From Alphaproteobacteria bacterium (GTDB lineage Bacteria > Pseudomonadota > Alphaproteobacteria > Caulobacterales > Hyphomonadaceae): a DNA stretch of 64,000 nucleotides. The notes beneath the pieces were generated by a model. That model did not search any database, was not told the DNA's origin, and saw only the letters and a list, made by a program, of their open reading frames with translations. The stretch spans positions 62,001-126,000 of the forward strand of contig JAHJYW010000010.1 of the NCBI GenBank assembly GCA_018827375.1. The letters are read 5' to 3'. The stretch's first letter is position 1. Each line of letters opens with the position of its first letter. Position numbers and translations under genes: made by a program. This document shows, one piece after another, positions 62,945 to 64,000 of the stretch.

Positions 62945-64000
62945 ATGGTTTTGGAAAGACCCGTAAGGCACGCAGGGGGCGCACTGGCGCTTCTCCTGCT
63001 GGGCGGATGTGGCGGCGCGCAAACCGGCGCTCCAACAGAAGCAGCATCGACGTCCAGTGAGGCAGTTTCCGCGGCGCGCTTTGAGTGGTTCAAGTATTCC
63101 GGCAACGACCCGGTCTTTGAAGTGACTGGCGATACATTGACTGGCTATCTCAATCCCGTCCTTGCGGGTTTCTATCCGGACCCGAGCGTGACGCGCGCGG
63201 GCAACGACTATTACCTCGTTACATCAACCTTCGGCTATTTTCCCGGCATCCCCGTCATGCATAGTCGCGACCTCGTTAACTGGGAACAGGTCGGCAATGT
63301 GATTGATCGCCCTGGCATGCTGGACTTTGATGGTCTGGGCCTGTCGCGCGGCGTCTTTGCACCCACAATCGAATTCCATGACGGCACTTTCTACGTCGCC
63401 AACACCTGCGTTGATTGCGGCGGCAACTTCATCGTCACCACAAACGATCCGGCCGGGCCATGGTCGAATCCTGTCTGGCTTCCTGATGTTGGCGGCATCG
63501 ACCCGTCCCTCATCTTCGATGAAGACGGCAAGGTCTATGTCATGAACAATGACGCGCCGCCTGAAGCGGCCCTGTACGAAGGGCATCGTGCGATCTGGAT
63601 ACGCGAAGTTGATCCAAAAACCTTCCAGTCGATCTCGGAACCCGTTGTCCTGATCAATGGCGGTGTGCGCCCGGAAGAAAAGCCGATCTGGATCGAAGGC
63701 CCGCATATCTACCGTATTGGTGACTGGTACTACCTGAGCGCAGCGGAGGGCGGCACGGCAGTTGAGCATTCACAAGTGGTGCTCCGGTCGCGCGACGTGA
63801 CCGGTCCATATGTCCCCTACGATGCCAACCCGATCCTGACGCAGCGCGACCAGCCAGCGGATCGGCCGAACCCGATCACGTCCGTCGGGCACGCCGACCT
63901 TGTTCAGGACGGGGCAGGGCGGTGGTGGGCGACATTCCTCGGCGTGCGGCCCTATGAAGGGGATATGTACAACACGGGCCGGGAGACGTTCCTCCTGCCC
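62945..64000 (+). CDS. GH43 beta-xylosidase/arabinofuranosidase lipoprotein, cut by the window end
   Basis: The open frame runs off the right edge after 352 codons, so the C-terminus is missing. The signal ends LLLLGGC (Cys22), a lipobox. The three GH43 catalytic carboxylates are visible: base Asp79 in GFYPDPSV, pKa-modulating Asp186 in GGIDPSLIF and acid Glu251 in WIEGPHIY. Sequence context (YYLVTSTFGYFPGIPVMHS, GRWWATFLGVRPY) resembles exo-acting beta-xylosidases or arabinofuranosidases that usually carry a C-terminal beta-sandwich, probably lying beyond the window. GGAGGGAA is eight bases before the ATG; a GTG one codon earlier is possible. Divergent from GH10 with a shared operator. Confidence 0.92.
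   Translation, partial: MVLERPVRHAGGALALLLLGGCGGAQTGAPTEAASTSSEAVSAARFEWFKYSGNDPVFEVTGDTLTGYLNPVLAGFYPDPSVTRAGNDYYLVTSTFGYFPGIPVMHSRDLVNWEQVGNVIDRPGMLDFDGLGLSRGVFAPTIEFHDGTFYVANTCVDCGGNFIVTTNDPAGPWSNPVWLPDVGGIDPSLIFDEDGKVYVMNNDAPPEAALYEGHRAIWIREVDPKTFQSISEPVVLINGGVRPEEKPIWIEGPHIYRIGDWYYLSAAEGGTAVEHSQVVLRSRDVTGPYVPYDANPILTQRDQPADRPNPITSVGHADLVQDGAGRWWATFLGVRPYEGDMYNTGRETFLLP

Noticed and set aside
1-64000. tRNA, rRNA, CRISPR, insertion sequence or prophage genes
   Set aside because: None recognised: no transposase, integrase or phage proteins, no regularly spaced repeats and no tRNA-like cloverleaf next to a gene edge.

Overview
The window looks like chromosome from a marine or freshwater alphaproteobacterium of the Caulobacterales/Hyphomonadaceae/Parvularculaceae kind. 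The grounds are four large TonB-dependent receptors (one of the Xanthomonas/Caulobacter carbohydrate type), an imuA-imuB-dnaE2 mutasome, a tryptophan-halogenase/cupin/SapC block next to a receptor, and a xylose regulon whose operators resemble the Caulobacter XylR site. This assignment is inferred from gene content; no rRNA or tRNA gene is present to confirm it. I see no insertion sequence, prophage, integrase or CRISPR array.

Layout. (1) 0-3.2 kb: an ABC ATPase and its FtsX-type permease (YbbA/YbbP-like). (2) 3.4-8.9 kb, minus strand: the translesion cassette imuA-imuB-dnaE2, with a ~100 bp imuA/imuB overlap and a 4 bp imuB/dnaE2 overlap. (3) 9.6-13.8 kb, minus strand: an apparent operon of PepSY-TM protein, HSL-family esterase, PaiB-like FMN-binding protein and Na+/alanine symporter. 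It is divergent from (4) 14.0-21.3 kb: siderophore-type receptor, giant TolB/WD40-amidohydrolase lipoprotein, TorF-like porin, then an AraC regulator. (5) 21.5-28.3 kb: an acyl-CoA catabolic cluster (ligase, crotonase, two acyl-CoA dehydrogenases) flanked by an Lrp and a TetR regulator. (6) 28.5-43.5 kb: a second and a third receptor-plus-amidohydrolase module with two Tat-exported gamma-glutamyltransferases between them. (7) 43.6-50.1 kb, minus strand: Trp halogenase-like flavoprotein, JmjC-like cupin, SapC and a TonB-Xanth-Caul receptor. (8) 50.4-64.0 kb: a xylan/xylose utilisation locus with GH3, acetyl-esterase, transaldolase, XylA, XylB, sugar/H+ symporter, LacI repressor, GH10 and a GH43 cut by the window end.

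How it works together. In the xylan locus, surface or periplasmic GH10 xylanase, esterase, GH3 and GH43 would cut and deacetylate xylan. The 46975-50064 receptor would bring oligomers across the outer membrane and the MFS symporter would take up xylose. XylA and XylB then make xylulose 5-phosphate for the pentose phosphate pathway, where the transaldolase acts. Operator-like 14-mers of the form TGRTARCGCTAWCA lie upstream of xylB, the symporter, GH10/GH43 and the receptor. They point to one regulon under the local LacI protein and tie the halogenase/cupin/SapC block's receptor to xylan.

Points most worth following are the shared operator set, a probable ATT start codon on the GH10 xylanase gene, the halogenase-cupin-SapC-receptor block of unknown chemistry, the threefold recurrence of receptor plus amidohydrolase, and an acyl-CoA dehydrogenase pair in which one partner lacks the usual catalytic glutamate.
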